DNA of 64,000 bases. It comes from UBA7672 sp036733305 (GTDB taxonomy: Bacteria > Pseudomonadota > Alphaproteobacteria > Caulobacterales > Hyphomonadaceae). The notes under the pieces were generated by a model, which did no database searches, had not been told where the DNA came from, and worked only from the letters and a program-made list of their open reading frames with translations. Shown one piece after another: positions 44,216-53,000 of this stretch (its first letter is position 1; every line of letters begins with the position of its first letter). A program made the translations under genes and the position numbers. The stretch is from positions 1 to 64,000 of the forward strand of contig DAINAT010000001.1 of the NCBI GenBank assembly GCA_036733305.1. Direction: 5' to 3'.

Positions 44216-45663
44216 TGCTTGCCCGCCTTTCCGAACAAGCCAGCGCAATTGCAGCGTTCGTATTGGACCGTTTCGAGGTTCCCGGCGCGGCTCTGGCTGT
44301 TGTTTCGGCAGACGACAGTTTTGCCTGGGGTCACGGCATATGCGAGATCGGTGGCGACAGCCCGGTGATGCAGGAAACCACCTTCACGATCGCATCCTGC
44401 AGCAAGGCATACACCGCAGTTGCCGCTGCGATCCTTGTCGACCGTGGTGACCTCTCTTGGGACACGCCTGTCCGAACCCACTTACCGGAATTTCAGCTTC
44501 ACGACGAAACACTGTCACGCACCGCCACGGTCCGGGATCTTCTCGGCATGCGGCTCGGCTACCGGAACGAGAGTCTCGTCAACTGGGGACGCAACACCGA
44601 GCTTGACCTGCGGTTTGTCTTCGAACGACTCCGCTACATGGAGGTGGCCAGCGGCTTCCGCGAAACCTTCACTTATCTCAACCCGGCCTATTCGCTCGTC
44701 GCAGAGATCATTGCGCGCATAAGCGGTGAAACCTTCCCGGCGTTCCTGAAGCGAACGGTCATCGACCCGCTGGGCCTCAAGCAAACATTTGTCTGCGAAG
44801 GTCGATATCTTCCATCCTCAAGTCACGCTATGCCGCACGTCACGCTACCCAGCGGGCAAGTTGCGTCTCTTGGCCAGGCCCGATGCGGCGGGCGGATCGG
44901 TGAGGCGTGCGTATATTCCTCCGCAGAAGACGCAGCCCTATGGATGCAGCTGTTTCTGCAGAAAGGCATGGGGAAGGGCAGTCGGCTGACCTCCGAGGTC
45001 GCAGTGGCTGAGCTGTGCTCGTCCCAGATCGCCGGCGCGCCTGTTCCGGCACTCGATCATTCCCGGCTGGATTACTGCATGGGATGGCAGCGCCGCGAAA
45101 CGCCAGACGGTCCAATCCTGTTGCACGAGGGCGCGGAGTTTGGCGCCTCCACCTATACGCTTCTCGATCCCGAACGCGGGCTCGGCGTCAGCGTCTATGC
45201 GAACCTTGCAAATTCCGCTGCGGCGAAAGCCTGCGGCTATGCACTGCTCGATCTGCTTGCCGGGCGCCCCGCACGCGACTGGGCCAGCGTGTTCTCCCGG
45301 CTCGTTCAGGAAGACAGCAAGGCAACACAAGCCAGGATCGACAGCAGGTGCGCCGAGAGCCGGCTGGTGTCCACACCGGAAGCGCTCAAAGGCGCGTACT
45401 ACAGCCTCACCAACGGTGTCGCGGATCTCGCGCGTTCTGGAAACGGTCTGCGATTCCAGCTACGCGATGGCTGGGTCTATGACTGTGATCTGGAGCAGAT
45501 CGGCGATGGCGTGTTCCGGATCGGCAATCGCTATGCCGGCATGTACAGTTTCGCGCAAAAGGTAGATTTGAAGGCGTGCTTCTCGCAGGACGCGCGCGGT
45601 ATCAGCCTCTGGATTCCCGGCCTCGGAAACTTTCGCCGGCTCGACATGCCGGAAGGCCCCTAG
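44212..45663 (+). CDS. Serine hydrolase of the beta-lactamase/S12 family, copy 3
   Basis: About 483 residues. The nucleophile motif is S-C-S-K (residues 62-65), the second motif is Y-L-N in place of Y-S-N (about 155-157), and the third is HEGAEFG near 305, all acceptable for the fold but different from copies 1 and 2. The C-terminal domain begins near EALKGAYYSLTNGV. No signal peptide is seen. ATG 44212 overlaps the stop of the M81 gene in the ATGA style of this operon; 44203 and 44215 are alternatives. The gene ends head-on into the regulator with a shared CTAG. Confidence 0.88.
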   Translation: MMLARLSEQASAIAAFVLDRFEVPGAALAVVSADDSFAWGHGICEIGGDSPVMQETTFTIASCSKAYTAVAAAILVDRGDLSWDTPVRTHLPEFQLHDETLSRTATVRDLLGMRLGYRNESLVNWGRNTELDLRFVFERLRYMEVASGFRETFTYLNPAYSLVAEIIARISGETFPAFLKRTVIDPLGLKQTFVCEGRYLPSSSHAMPHVTLPSGQVASLGQARCGGRIGEACVYSSAEDAALWMQLFLQKGMGKGSRLTSEVAVAELCSSQIAGAPVPALDHSRLDYCMGWQRRETPDGPILLHEGAEFGASTYTLLDPERGLGVSVYANLANSAAAKACGYALLDLLAGRPARDWASVFSRLVQEDSKATQARIDSRCAESRLVSTPEALKGAYYSLTNGVADLARSGNGLRFQLRDGWVYDCDLEQIGDGVFRIGNRYAGMYSFAQKVDLKACFSQDARGISLWIPGLGNFRRLDMPEGP

Positions 45664-46331
45664 CGCTTGGTGGATGAGCGCGGGCGCTTGGTGCGCTCGG
45701 GCGTTGCTGGTTGTGCCACAACTTCCACGCTGGCCGCTTGTCGCGCGATCTGAATTTCGTGCGTGCAAACGGAGAGTATCTCAGAGGTTCCTTTGCTCAG
45801 AGTAATCATCGCATGCGGCATCGAACTGTCGATGTAGAGCGAGTCGCCTTCCTTGAGGCGGACCGGGCTGTAGAACTCCGTGTGCAGTTCGATTTCGCCC
45901 TTGAGCACGAGAATGAACTCTTCCCCCGTGTGCTGCGACATCGGGCCGAACTCTTCCACCGAGCGATGCTTTACGGTGACGATCGCGGGGATCATCTGCT
46001 TCTTCGAGATGTCGGTGTTGAGATACTTGGAAACGTAGTTCGCGTCTTCCGCGACCGAACCTTCGCCGCTCCGGTTGATGCTGCGGCGTGTCGTCACCAC
46101 AGGTGGCTGGTTGCCGACATCGCCGTTGGTAAGCTCTGTGAGATTGGTGCCGAGCGCTTCGCTGATCGCGATCATCCGCGTGTAGCTGAGTTCGATAATG
46201 TTGTTCTCGATCTTGGAGAGCGTCGACACGGACAGGCCGGTCGCATCGCACATGTTCTGCAGGCTCATGCGCTTGGCGCGTCGGCGGCGGCGGATTTGCT
46301 GGCCGATCTCATCCTTGGCGGGCATCGACAT
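45660..46331 (-). CDS. XRE-family regulator with C-terminal cupin domain
   Basis: 223 residues. An XRE helix-turn-helix (about 10-65: IGQQIRRRRRAKRMSLQNMC, then GLSVSTLSKIENN) is joined to a cupin_2 sensor domain (about 140-205: GEEFILVLKGEIELHTEFYS, LKEGDSLYIDSSMPHAM). This architecture is typical of repressors of amino-acid and polyamine catabolism that sense a small molecule in the cupin barrel. Its stop overlaps that of the last S12 gene, and it lies within the locus whose two ends share TTTC-N7-GAAA dyads, so it is the prime candidate for local control. Confidence 0.9.
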   Translation of the reverse strand: MSMPAKDEIGQQIRRRRRAKRMSLQNMCDATGLSVSTLSKIENNIIELSYTRMIAISEALGTNLTELTNGDVGNQPPVVTTRRSINRSGEGSVAEDANYVSKYLNTDISKKQMIPAIVTVKHRSVEEFGPMSQHTGEEFILVLKGEIELHTEFYSPVRLKEGDSLYIDSSMPHAMITLSKGTSEILSVCTHEIQIARQAASVEVVAQPATPERTKRPRSSTKR

Positions 46332-46494
46332 GCTGGGTTCCTGATCTTACCGGGCGGGGCGACACCGCAGTTTTCTGCAATAGCGCACGTTTACATACGG
46401 GAAAATCCATCGCGGCGAATGGGTATCCGCAAGCGATTTCCAGTCGGGCATTTTCTTCTCGCCAGTTGCCGCAACCAGAGTTGCAAATCAAGAA

Positions 46495-46513
46495 AAAATT
46501 TCCTTAATGGAAA
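46495..46513. promoter_or_regulatory. TTTC-N7-GAAA dyad upstream of VOC/E1 genes and the regulator
   Basis: AAAATTTCCTTAATGGAAA holds the dyad TTTC (46499-46502) and GAAA (46510-46513). It lies 39 bases before the VOC start and 164 bases before the XRE-cupin start. It resembles the sites at 34757-34800, so the VOC-E1 genes and possibly the regulator gene may belong to the same regulon. Confidence 0.5.
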
Positions 46514-46551
46514 AAATCGGCAGCGCATGGTTTGCCGCTGGGCAGCATGAA

Positions 46552-46968
46552 ATGTCGCTTGATCCCTTTCATCTCGCCATTCCCGTGACGGACCTTGGCG
46601 CTGCGCGAGCTTTCTACGGCGACGTGCTTGGCTGCCCCGAAGGGCGCAGCACGCCCGGGTGGATCGATTTTGACTTCTTCGGGCATCAGCTGGTCGTCCA
46701 TCTGTCGCCCGATGCTCGCCAGGCCGGAAGAGGCGCTGTCGATGGCCACGGCGTGCCCGTGCCGCATTTCGGCGTCGTGCTGACCATGGAGCGCTGGGAG
46801 GCGCTCGTGGAAAGGCTTCGCGCGGCAAATGTCGCCTTCGCGCTGGAACCGCAGATCCGCTTCAAGGGAAAGCCCGGCGAGCAGGCGACATTCTTCTTCC
46901 TCGATCCGTCCGGCAACGCCCTCGAGATCAAGGCATTCCACGATCGCGGTCAGCTCTTCGCAACATGA
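46552..46968 (+). CDS. VOC-family (glyoxalase/dioxygenase-like) protein
   Basis: 138 residues with the paired beta-alpha-beta-beta-beta units of the VOC fold: DPFHLAIPVTDLGAARAFYGDVLGC at the start, WIDFDFFGHQLVVHL, PHFGVVLTMERWEAL and FFFLDPSGNALEIKAF at the end. His and Glu at the usual metal positions are present (FHLA, GNALEIK). It could be an isomerase, lyase or dioxygenase on a catabolic intermediate. ATG 46552 fits family starts; ATG 46507 would overlap the dyad and has no ribosome site. Confidence 0.82.
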   Translation: MSLDPFHLAIPVTDLGAARAFYGDVLGCPEGRSTPGWIDFDFFGHQLVVHLSPDARQAGRGAVDGHGVPVPHFGVVLTMERWEALVERLRAANVAFALEPQIRFKGKPGEQATFFFLDPSGNALEIKAFHDRGQLFAT

Positions 46969-47100
46969 CGCCACGGAGGCGAGTGCCCCCAAGCTCACGC
47001 CGCTATTGCGGCAGGAATTTATTGCAACGGCGCGATCATTATACTCTGATTGCGCATGACTCGCTCGGCGGAGCAAAATCTGCCCTGCACAGGATCGATC

Positions 47101-49488
47101 ATGACCGTTTCTCCTCTGCGTTCCGCATCAGGTCGTGAACCCGACAGGGTCAACCGGCCCGTTGCCACTTTCGAGGCGCTTGATGCTCGCCTTCGCTGGC
47201 TGTCCAGCTGGATGATCCATCACGCCAATAACATTCGTCCCAACCGTGATGGACTGAAAGTCGGCGGCCATCAGGCGTCCTGCGCATCGATGAGTACGAT
47301 CATGTCGACGCTGTACTTCGGCGCGTTGCGCAGCAATGACCGTGTCGCTGTGAAGCCACATGCCAGCCCCGTGCTGCACGCGATCGAATATCTGTGCGGG
47401 CGGCAGTCGCGTGACCAGCTCGAACGTTTCAGGTCGCTTGGTGGCGCCCAGTCCTATCCATCGCGCACCAAGGACAGGATCGACGTCGACTTTTCGACGG
47501 GGTCGGTCGGTCTGGGTGTCGCCATCACGGCGTTCGCATCGCTGACGCAGGACTACCTCAAGGCGCATGGTTGGCTCGATCCGGCGCGAGAAGGCAGAAT
47601 GATCGCCTTGCTTGGCGATGCCGAACTCGATGAAGGCAATATCTATGAGGCGCTGATCGAGGCCTACAAACACGATATCCGTAACACGTGGTGGATCGTC
47701 GACTACAACCGCCAGAGCCTTGATGCGACCACGGCCGACCGCATGTTCGACCGCTTCGAAGATATTTTCCAGACAGCCGGCTGGCGCGTCCTCACACTCA
47801 AGTACGGCAAGAAGCAGCAACAGGCGTTCGCCGAACCCGGCGGCGAGGAGCTACGCGACTGGATCGATAGCTGCTCGAACGCGGACTACGCAGCACTCAC
47901 CTATCAGGGGGGCGACGCCTGGCGAAAGCGACTTGAAGTGGATCTTGGCGCTGCGGGCAGGGCGCTGATCGCCCGTGAAAGTGACGATGACCTCCACGCC
48001 CTGATGACGGGCCTTGGCGGGCACTGTGTCGAAACGCTTCTGGATGCATTCGCCGAAGCCGGGGCGGACGATTGCCCCACACTGTTCACGGCCTACACGA
48101 TCAAGGGATACGGGCTGCCCTTTCAGGGCCACAAGGACAATCACGCCGGCCTGATGACATCGGCTCAGATAGAGGCGCTCCGCGCTTCACTGGGCATAGC
48201 CGCGGGCGCTGAATGGGACCCGTTCGCCGGTCTATCGACGAAGGAGTCCGAAGCCGCGCGCAACCTCATCGACGCGTCCCCCTTTGCGCACCGCCCGCGC
48301 GCCGAGACTCCCGCGCACATCGATGTGCCAGACGCAGCCACGTTTCCGATGCCCGCCAGCGAGGAGATGTCTACCCAGGCCGGGTTCGGGCGCATCCTGG
48401 TCGATCTTGCAAAATCGCACGAGGATCTTGCGCGCCGCATCGTTACGACGTCACCCGATGTCACCGTCTCCACCAATCTCGGCGGGTTCGTGAACCTGCG
48501 CGGCCTGTTCCGGCGGCGCGCCATGCGTGACACGTTCCGGGACGCAAAAATCCCGTCCATGCAGAAATGGTCCGGCGACACAGCGGGTCAGCATATCGAG
48601 TTGGGCATTGCCGAAAGCAATCTCTTTCTAACGCTCGGCGCGCTCGGCCTGGCCGGCGATATCTGGGGCGAAAGGTTGCTTCCTGTCGGAACCCTGTACG
48701 ATCCCTTCATCGCGCGTGGCCTCGATTCCCTCAACTATGCTTGTTATCAGGGCGCGCGGTTCATGCTCGTCGCAACTCCGTCCGGCATTACGCTGGCGCC
48801 TGAAGGTGGCGCCCACCAGTCGATCTCCTCACCTCTGATCGGTATGGGCCAGCCGGGCCTCGCCTATTTCGAACCCGCCTATGTCGATGAACTCTCGGCG
48901 ATCATGCGCTGGGGCTTCAGCCATATGCAGGCCGACGACGGTGGCTCGGTCTATCTCCGCCTGTCCACGCGCGTCATCGAACAATTGCCGCGCAAGCTTA
49001 GCGAAGCGCAGGCGGAAGAAGTCATCGCCGGCGCCTACTGGCTGCGCCGCCCCGAAGGATCAACGCCACTCGCGATCGCCTATACTGGCGCCGTTGCGCC
49101 CGAGGTGATGACCGCCCTTGCCCAGCTGGCCGGTCGCTATCGCGGCCTTGGCGTGCTGGCGATCACGTCGCCCGACCGTCTCTATGCCGATTGGCAAGAC
49201 GCTCGCCGTGCCAGCGCGAACGGAGAGCCGCGCCTCTCACACGTCGAACGTCTGCTGGCCGATCTCGCCCCCGATGCTGGCATCGTCACAGTGGTGGATG
49301 GCCATCCCCTGACCTTGAGCTGGCTTGGAAGCGTGCAGCGCAATCCCGTGCATCCGCTAGGCGTCACGCGCTTCGGCGAGTCAGGCGACCTTTCCGATCT
49401 CTATGCCAAACACCAGCTCGACGCAGATTCAATCATTGCCGCGTCTGCAACCGCCGCCAACTGGCTGCAACCGCGACGACGCATGTAG
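47101..49488 (+). CDS. Homodimeric 2-oxoacid dehydrogenase E1 (AceE/MdeB-like)
   Basis: 795 residues, transketolase fold. The thiamine-diphosphate motif runs from GDAELDEGN (Gly172-Glu175 region) to WWIVDYNRQSLD, and the E1-type H-rich segments (SWMIHHANNIRPN, GLPFQGHKDNHAG) and the C-terminal NPVHPLGVTRFGESGDLSDLY are present. The family is the single-chain E1 that decarboxylates pyruvate or short 2-oxoacids such as 2-oxobutyrate (MdeB). GDA replaces the AceE GDG. No E2 or E3 gene is nearby. In this locus it would handle the 2-oxoacid left after transamination. AGGA 7 bases before ATG 47101 sets the start. Confidence 0.87.
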   Translation: MTVSPLRSASGREPDRVNRPVATFEALDARLRWLSSWMIHHANNIRPNRDGLKVGGHQASCASMSTIMSTLYFGALRSNDRVAVKPHASPVLHAIEYLCGRQSRDQLERFRSLGGAQSYPSRTKDRIDVDFSTGSVGLGVAITAFASLTQDYLKAHGWLDPAREGRMIALLGDAELDEGNIYEALIEAYKHDIRNTWWIVDYNRQSLDATTADRMFDRFEDIFQTAGWRVLTLKYGKKQQQAFAEPGGEELRDWIDSCSNADYAALTYQGGDAWRKRLEVDLGAAGRALIARESDDDLHALMTGLGGHCVETLLDAFAEAGADDCPTLFTAYTIKGYGLPFQGHKDNHAGLMTSAQIEALRASLGIAAGAEWDPFAGLSTKESEAARNLIDASPFAHRPRAETPAHIDVPDAATFPMPASEEMSTQAGFGRILVDLAKSHEDLARRIVTTSPDVTVSTNLGGFVNLRGLFRRRAMRDTFRDAKIPSMQKWSGDTAGQHIELGIAESNLFLTLGALGLAGDIWGERLLPVGTLYDPFIARGLDSLNYACYQGARFMLVATPSGITLAPEGGAHQSISSPLIGMGQPGLAYFEPAYVDELSAIMRWGFSHMQADDGGSVYLRLSTRVIEQLPRKLSEAQAEEVIAGAYWLRRPEGSTPLAIAYTGAVAPEVMTALAQLAGRYRGLGVLAITSPDRLYADWQDARRASANGEPRLSHVERLLADLAPDAGIVTVVDGHPLTLSWLGSVQRNPVHPLGVTRFGESGDLSDLYAKHQLDADSIIAASATAANWLQPRRRM

Positions 49489-50133
49489 CTATTGTCGCTG
49501 ACCGGCCTCCGGCTGCCAGACAGGACGCCGGCCTCCGCAATCCGACAAAACCGCCGGTTGGCGCGCCAAACACGCCCTGGGTGTAAATGTAGGGAAACTT
49601 AAAGCCGGTCGGCCTCTATGCGCCTGGTCGGGCTGGTTGCGACCGGGCGATTAAGCAGCGTTATCGCGGATTGTTTCCTGATCGCCCTGAACGGCCTTGG
49701 CCCCGACGCGTAGCAACAGACGTCCAAAGCGGGAACGTGTTCAACCGCAACGCCAATCTGCACCGGGAAGGGCGAAAGCAGCACGTCCTGCAAATGTCGC
49801 GTGATCGACGCCCGCTGGGTTTTTCTGATTGACCGGGCTTCCATTGGGAAGGATGTCCGCGCCAGCGCGCCGATGAATTTGGTCGGGCATGTCTGCTTGC
49901 GACATGGATCGGCGGTACAGGCCAGCGACCCAGGTAGATTCGGAAGCGGTGTATCGCGCTTCGCGGCCAGACTGACACAGGCCAGCTCCGGGAAGGGCGG
50001 TGGTAACGTGTGGCGGTTGCCTGCGTAACATCGCGTGTAACGCGCTGAAACGTCAGCTGTTGCGGTAATTCACCTGCCGCGCCCATCGTAAATCGGCACG
50101 TTGTCCGCAGAAATTGACGCGGGGAGCGGATTT
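49489..50133. other. Intergenic region before the second TonB-receptor operon
   Basis: 645 bases without a convincing gene; leftward frames in 49.6-50.1 kb lack starts, ribosome sites and recognisable products. It separates the peptide-type locus from the CobN-like locus and must hold the promoter of the receptor at 50134. I looked for a cobalamin riboswitch: GGGAAGG occurs near 49990-49996, but the obligatory GCCACTG box and the rest of the core are not there. Confidence 0.5.
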
Positions 50134-52224
50134 ATGAACGTGCACACCAATAACGGGGCGGCTGACCGGCTGCGCTTCAAGACGGCGAGGGGGCTGTCGC
50201 ATGTATCGGCCGGGGCGCTCGTCCTGGCGCTCAGCGGCGCGGTCGCCGGCCCGGCATTTGCCCAGACCGTCCAGAACCAGCGCGACGTCGTCGTGGTGAC
50301 GGGAACGGCAACTGCCACCGAATACGAAAAGGTCGGCAGCTCTCTAACGGTCGTGACGGAAGAGCAGATCGAAGACGGCGGCTATGTTTACGTGCCGGAC
50401 GTGCTGCGTCAGGTGCCGGGTGTCGCCGTCAACCGTTCCGGTCCGGCCGGGGGTCTGACCCAGGTCCGCATCCGTGGCGCTGAAGGTAACCACACGCTGG
50501 TTCTGCTCGATGGCATCGACGTCTCCAGCCCCGATCAGGGCGAAACGGATTTCGCGACGCTTCTGTCGGGCGACATCTCCCGAATCGAGATTCTGCGTGG
50601 TCCGCAGTCGGGTCTCTATGGTTCGAACGCGCTGGCCGGCGTGGTCAACCTGATCACCAACCGCAAGGTCAACGGCCACTACGTGAATCTCGGCGCCGAG
50701 GTTGGCTCGTTCCAGACGCTGCAGCTCACCGCCAATGGTGGCGTTGGTAACGGCACGGACTACCTGTCGGGAGGCTTCCAGACCCTGCGCTCGGATGGTT
50801 GGGATATCTCGCCCAATGGCGGGGCTATGATCTATCCGTTCGTGGGTGTTGGCGGCTCTGCGGGTGACAAGGAAGGCAACCAACTCGGCACGCTTTATGT
50901 GCGTAGCGGCAAGGAGATCAGCTCGATCCTGCGCGTCGACGGCATATCGCGCTTTGTCAGCAAACAGTCCGATCTCGACGGCCAGGCTTATAACTTCCCG
51001 ATCGGCGGCATGACCTATGACGACGCCAGCTTCACGGACGCCAAGCAGTGGCTGGTTGGCGCATCCGCTACCCTGAGCCTGTTGGATGGTGCGTGGAATA
51101 CGATCTTGTCGGGTTCTTACGTGGACGAAGAGCGCCGTGGTGGCGGTACGAACTTCCCGTTCGTATCTGGCCCGCCCGCACCGACAGCCGCCGCAGTGGC
51201 AATACTTGGCGTCAGCCCGTACGGCACGAATGCTTCGCGCCAGAAATTTGCGCTGCAATCAACCTACGAGTTCGGCGGCCCTGGCTTCGTCAGCTATCTC
51301 TCCGGCTTTGTTGAATCGAACGAGCAGAAAGCCAGCAATCCTTATAACACAGCGGCTGGCGAACAGTCGCGCAGCCTGCTCGGCTATGGCGCACAGTACC
51401 GCGCCGAGATCGCTGACCAGCTCTATCTCGCGGCAACGATCCGTCACGACGAGAACGACAACGCTTCAACCGGCCCGTCCAGCCCTGTGCCGTTCGAAGA
51501 TGCCGACACTTACAGCGTTGCCGCATCCTGGGTGATCCCCAATGTCGGCACACGCCTGCACGCCAGCTATGGCACAGGCATCACCAACCCATCCTTCTTC
51601 GAGCAGTTCGGCTCGGGCGCATCCTATGCCGGCAACCCCGACCTCAAGCCAGAGAAGGGCGTAGGCTGGGACGCGGGCGTCGAGCAGACCTTCCTCGATG
51701 GCCGCGTCGTGCTCGATGCGACCTACTTCAAGGCAACGCTGGAGGACGAGATTTCGTATTTCTACAATACGGCCCTCCTCAAGAACAGCTATCGCAACAG
51801 CACGGCGGAGAGCGACCGCAAGGGCTTCGAGGTCACGGGTCGGATCTACCCGACCAACGACATCGACATCATCGCCTCCTACACCAAGCTCGACGCAACC
51901 GAACCGGCTGGCATCGAAGTGCGCCGTCCGAAAAACCAGGGCGCGGTGGACGCGAACTGGCGCATCGGCGATCTCCAGCTCAATCTGGGCGTGACCTACA
52001 ATGGCAAGCAGATCGACACGGACTACGGCACCTTCCTGCGTACTCAGCAGGACGCCTACACGCTGATCCGCTTCGGCGCATCGTATCAGGTCAACGACAA
52101 TCTCGAGATCTACAGCCGCATCGAGAACGCCACTGACGAGAAGTACGAGGAGGTCATTGGCTATCTCGGCCAGCCGCAGGGCCTCTTCTTCGGCCTTCGC
52201 TTCAAGGATGCTGCATCGAAGTAA
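50134..52224 (+). CDS. TonB-dependent receptor, BtuB-like
   Basis: 696 residues. The signal peptide ends near GPAFAQ; a TonB-box-like RDVVVVTGTA leads to the plug (DVLRQVPGVAVNRSG, QVRIRGAEGNHTLVLLDGIDV, IEILRGPQSGLYGSNALAGVVNLIT) and a 22-strand-type barrel ending GLFFGLRFKDAASK. The barrel has GNPDLKPE (Asn501-Glu507), similar to the NPDL of haem receptors, but no FRAP motif; overall the pattern is closest to BtuB-like vitamin B12 receptors. GGGGAG 8 bases upstream fixes ATG 50134. The four overlapping genes downstream indicate import of a metallated tetrapyrrole. Confidence 0.92.
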   Translation: MNVHTNNGAADRLRFKTARGLSHVSAGALVLALSGAVAGPAFAQTVQNQRDVVVVTGTATATEYEKVGSSLTVVTEEQIEDGGYVYVPDVLRQVPGVAVNRSGPAGGLTQVRIRGAEGNHTLVLLDGIDVSSPDQGETDFATLLSGDISRIEILRGPQSGLYGSNALAGVVNLITNRKVNGHYVNLGAEVGSFQTLQLTANGGVGNGTDYLSGGFQTLRSDGWDISPNGGAMIYPFVGVGGSAGDKEGNQLGTLYVRSGKEISSILRVDGISRFVSKQSDLDGQAYNFPIGGMTYDDASFTDAKQWLVGASATLSLLDGAWNTILSGSYVDEERRGGGTNFPFVSGPPAPTAAAVAILGVSPYGTNASRQKFALQSTYEFGGPGFVSYLSGFVESNEQKASNPYNTAAGEQSRSLLGYGAQYRAEIADQLYLAATIRHDENDNASTGPSSPVPFEDADTYSVAASWVIPNVGTRLHASYGTGITNPSFFEQFGSGASYAGNPDLKPEKGVGWDAGVEQTFLDGRVVLDATYFKATLEDEISYFYNTALLKNSYRNSTAESDRKGFEVTGRIYPTNDIDIIASYTKLDATEPAGIEVRRPKNQGAVDANWRIGDLQLNLGVTYNGKQIDTDYGTFLRTQQDAYTLIRFGASYQVNDNLEIYSRIENATDEKYEEVIGYLGQPQGLFFGLRFKDAASK

Positions 52225-52287
52225 AGACTTACGACCCCATGGCTCGAACTGCCGTACTCCTCCTGTAGGGAAAGCCATGGCCAACTG

Positions 52288-52318
52288 CCGCTGCGGGTGC
52301 GAGAAACGCCCGCAGCGG
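52288..52318 (+). terminator. Predicted terminator or attenuator after the BtuB-like receptor gene
   Basis: A perfect 10-base-pair stem (CCGCTGCGGG and CCCGCAGCGG) with an 11-base loop, followed by GTTGTTTTGGG. It lies 64 bases after the receptor stop and could set the receptor apart from, or attenuate, expression of the next four genes. Confidence 0.65.
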
Positions 52319-52424
52319 GTTGTTTTGGGTGAGCCGGTAACTTCAGCTTGATGTGCTGCGAAAGGCTTCGCTGCTTTCATCAGGGCCGCTATGAATTGGA
52401 AATAGAGTTACGCAAACCGGGTCC

Positions 52425-53000
52425 ATGCCGCTTCTCGTTTCGATCATGCTGTTCCTTGCGCTGCTTGGCGCCGCTGCTCACGCAGCGCGGCCGATCGTGC
52501 GCGTTCAGAGCCTGATCTGGCTTGCCGGCGCGTTTACCATCGTGATCCTGTTAACTCGGTTGGTGTCGACACAGGTGGAGTGGGTGGGCATAGCGTTCGC
52601 CGCGATGGCTGGATGGCGGCTTGTACGCGGCGGTTCGATTGAAGAAGGTCTGGTGCTTTCGGGTGTAACGGCGGCGCTGGGTGCTGCTCTCTATGCCGAA
52701 AGCGGTCTGTCGATCTGGATCGCATCTGCACTCTGCCTTGCGGTAGCGGCTGGAGCTGCATTGCTTGCGGGGAACAGACGCTTCGTGAGTGTCGCCGTAC
52801 GCGACAGCGTGTTGCTTGTGATCGCGTGGGTGGCGCCTGTTCTTGCAGCTTCTCCCGGTGTGCTGGCAGGTTGGGGCTCGGCTCAGGCGCTAAATCAGAC
52901 TGCAGCCACATCGACGATTGATTTCCCGCTCTGGGCCTGGCTTGCGCCATTGGCGGCGTTGCTAGTGGGTGGGTTGCGGGGGTACTGGGTTCGCAGATGA
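52425..53000 (+). CDS. Multi-pass membrane protein of the CobN-like operon (HmuT position)
   Basis: 191 residues with about six hydrophobic segments and almost no soluble part; it ends with a basic YWVRR tail. No named domain was recognised. It is the first of four overlapping genes and ends in an ATGA overlap with the ExbB-type gene. Its position and size match the membrane protein HmuT of hmu-type haem operons as I recall them, so it may be part of the inner-membrane complex. The homology itself is not demonstrated. Confidence 0.75.
   Translation: MPLLVSIMLFLALLGAAAHAARPIVRVQSLIWLAGAFTIVILLTRLVSTQVEWVGIAFAAMAGWRLVRGGSIEEGLVLSGVTAALGAALYAESGLSIWIASALCLAVAAGAALLAGNRRFVSVAVRDSVLLVIAWVAPVLAASPGVLAGWGSAQALNQTAATSTIDFPLWAWLAPLAALLVGGLRGYWVRR

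Noticed and set aside
49599..50086. Leftward reading frames in the gap before the receptor
   Set aside because: They overlap each other, lack ribosome sites and match no family I know; most likely chance frames in GC-rich DNA.
49489..50133. Cobalamin riboswitch upstream of the BtuB-like receptor
   Set aside because: GGGAAGG and a GGAAGCGGTG string occur, but the essential GCCACTG box and the ordered P3-P6 core are missing. A covariance-model search would be needed; by eye it is not supported.
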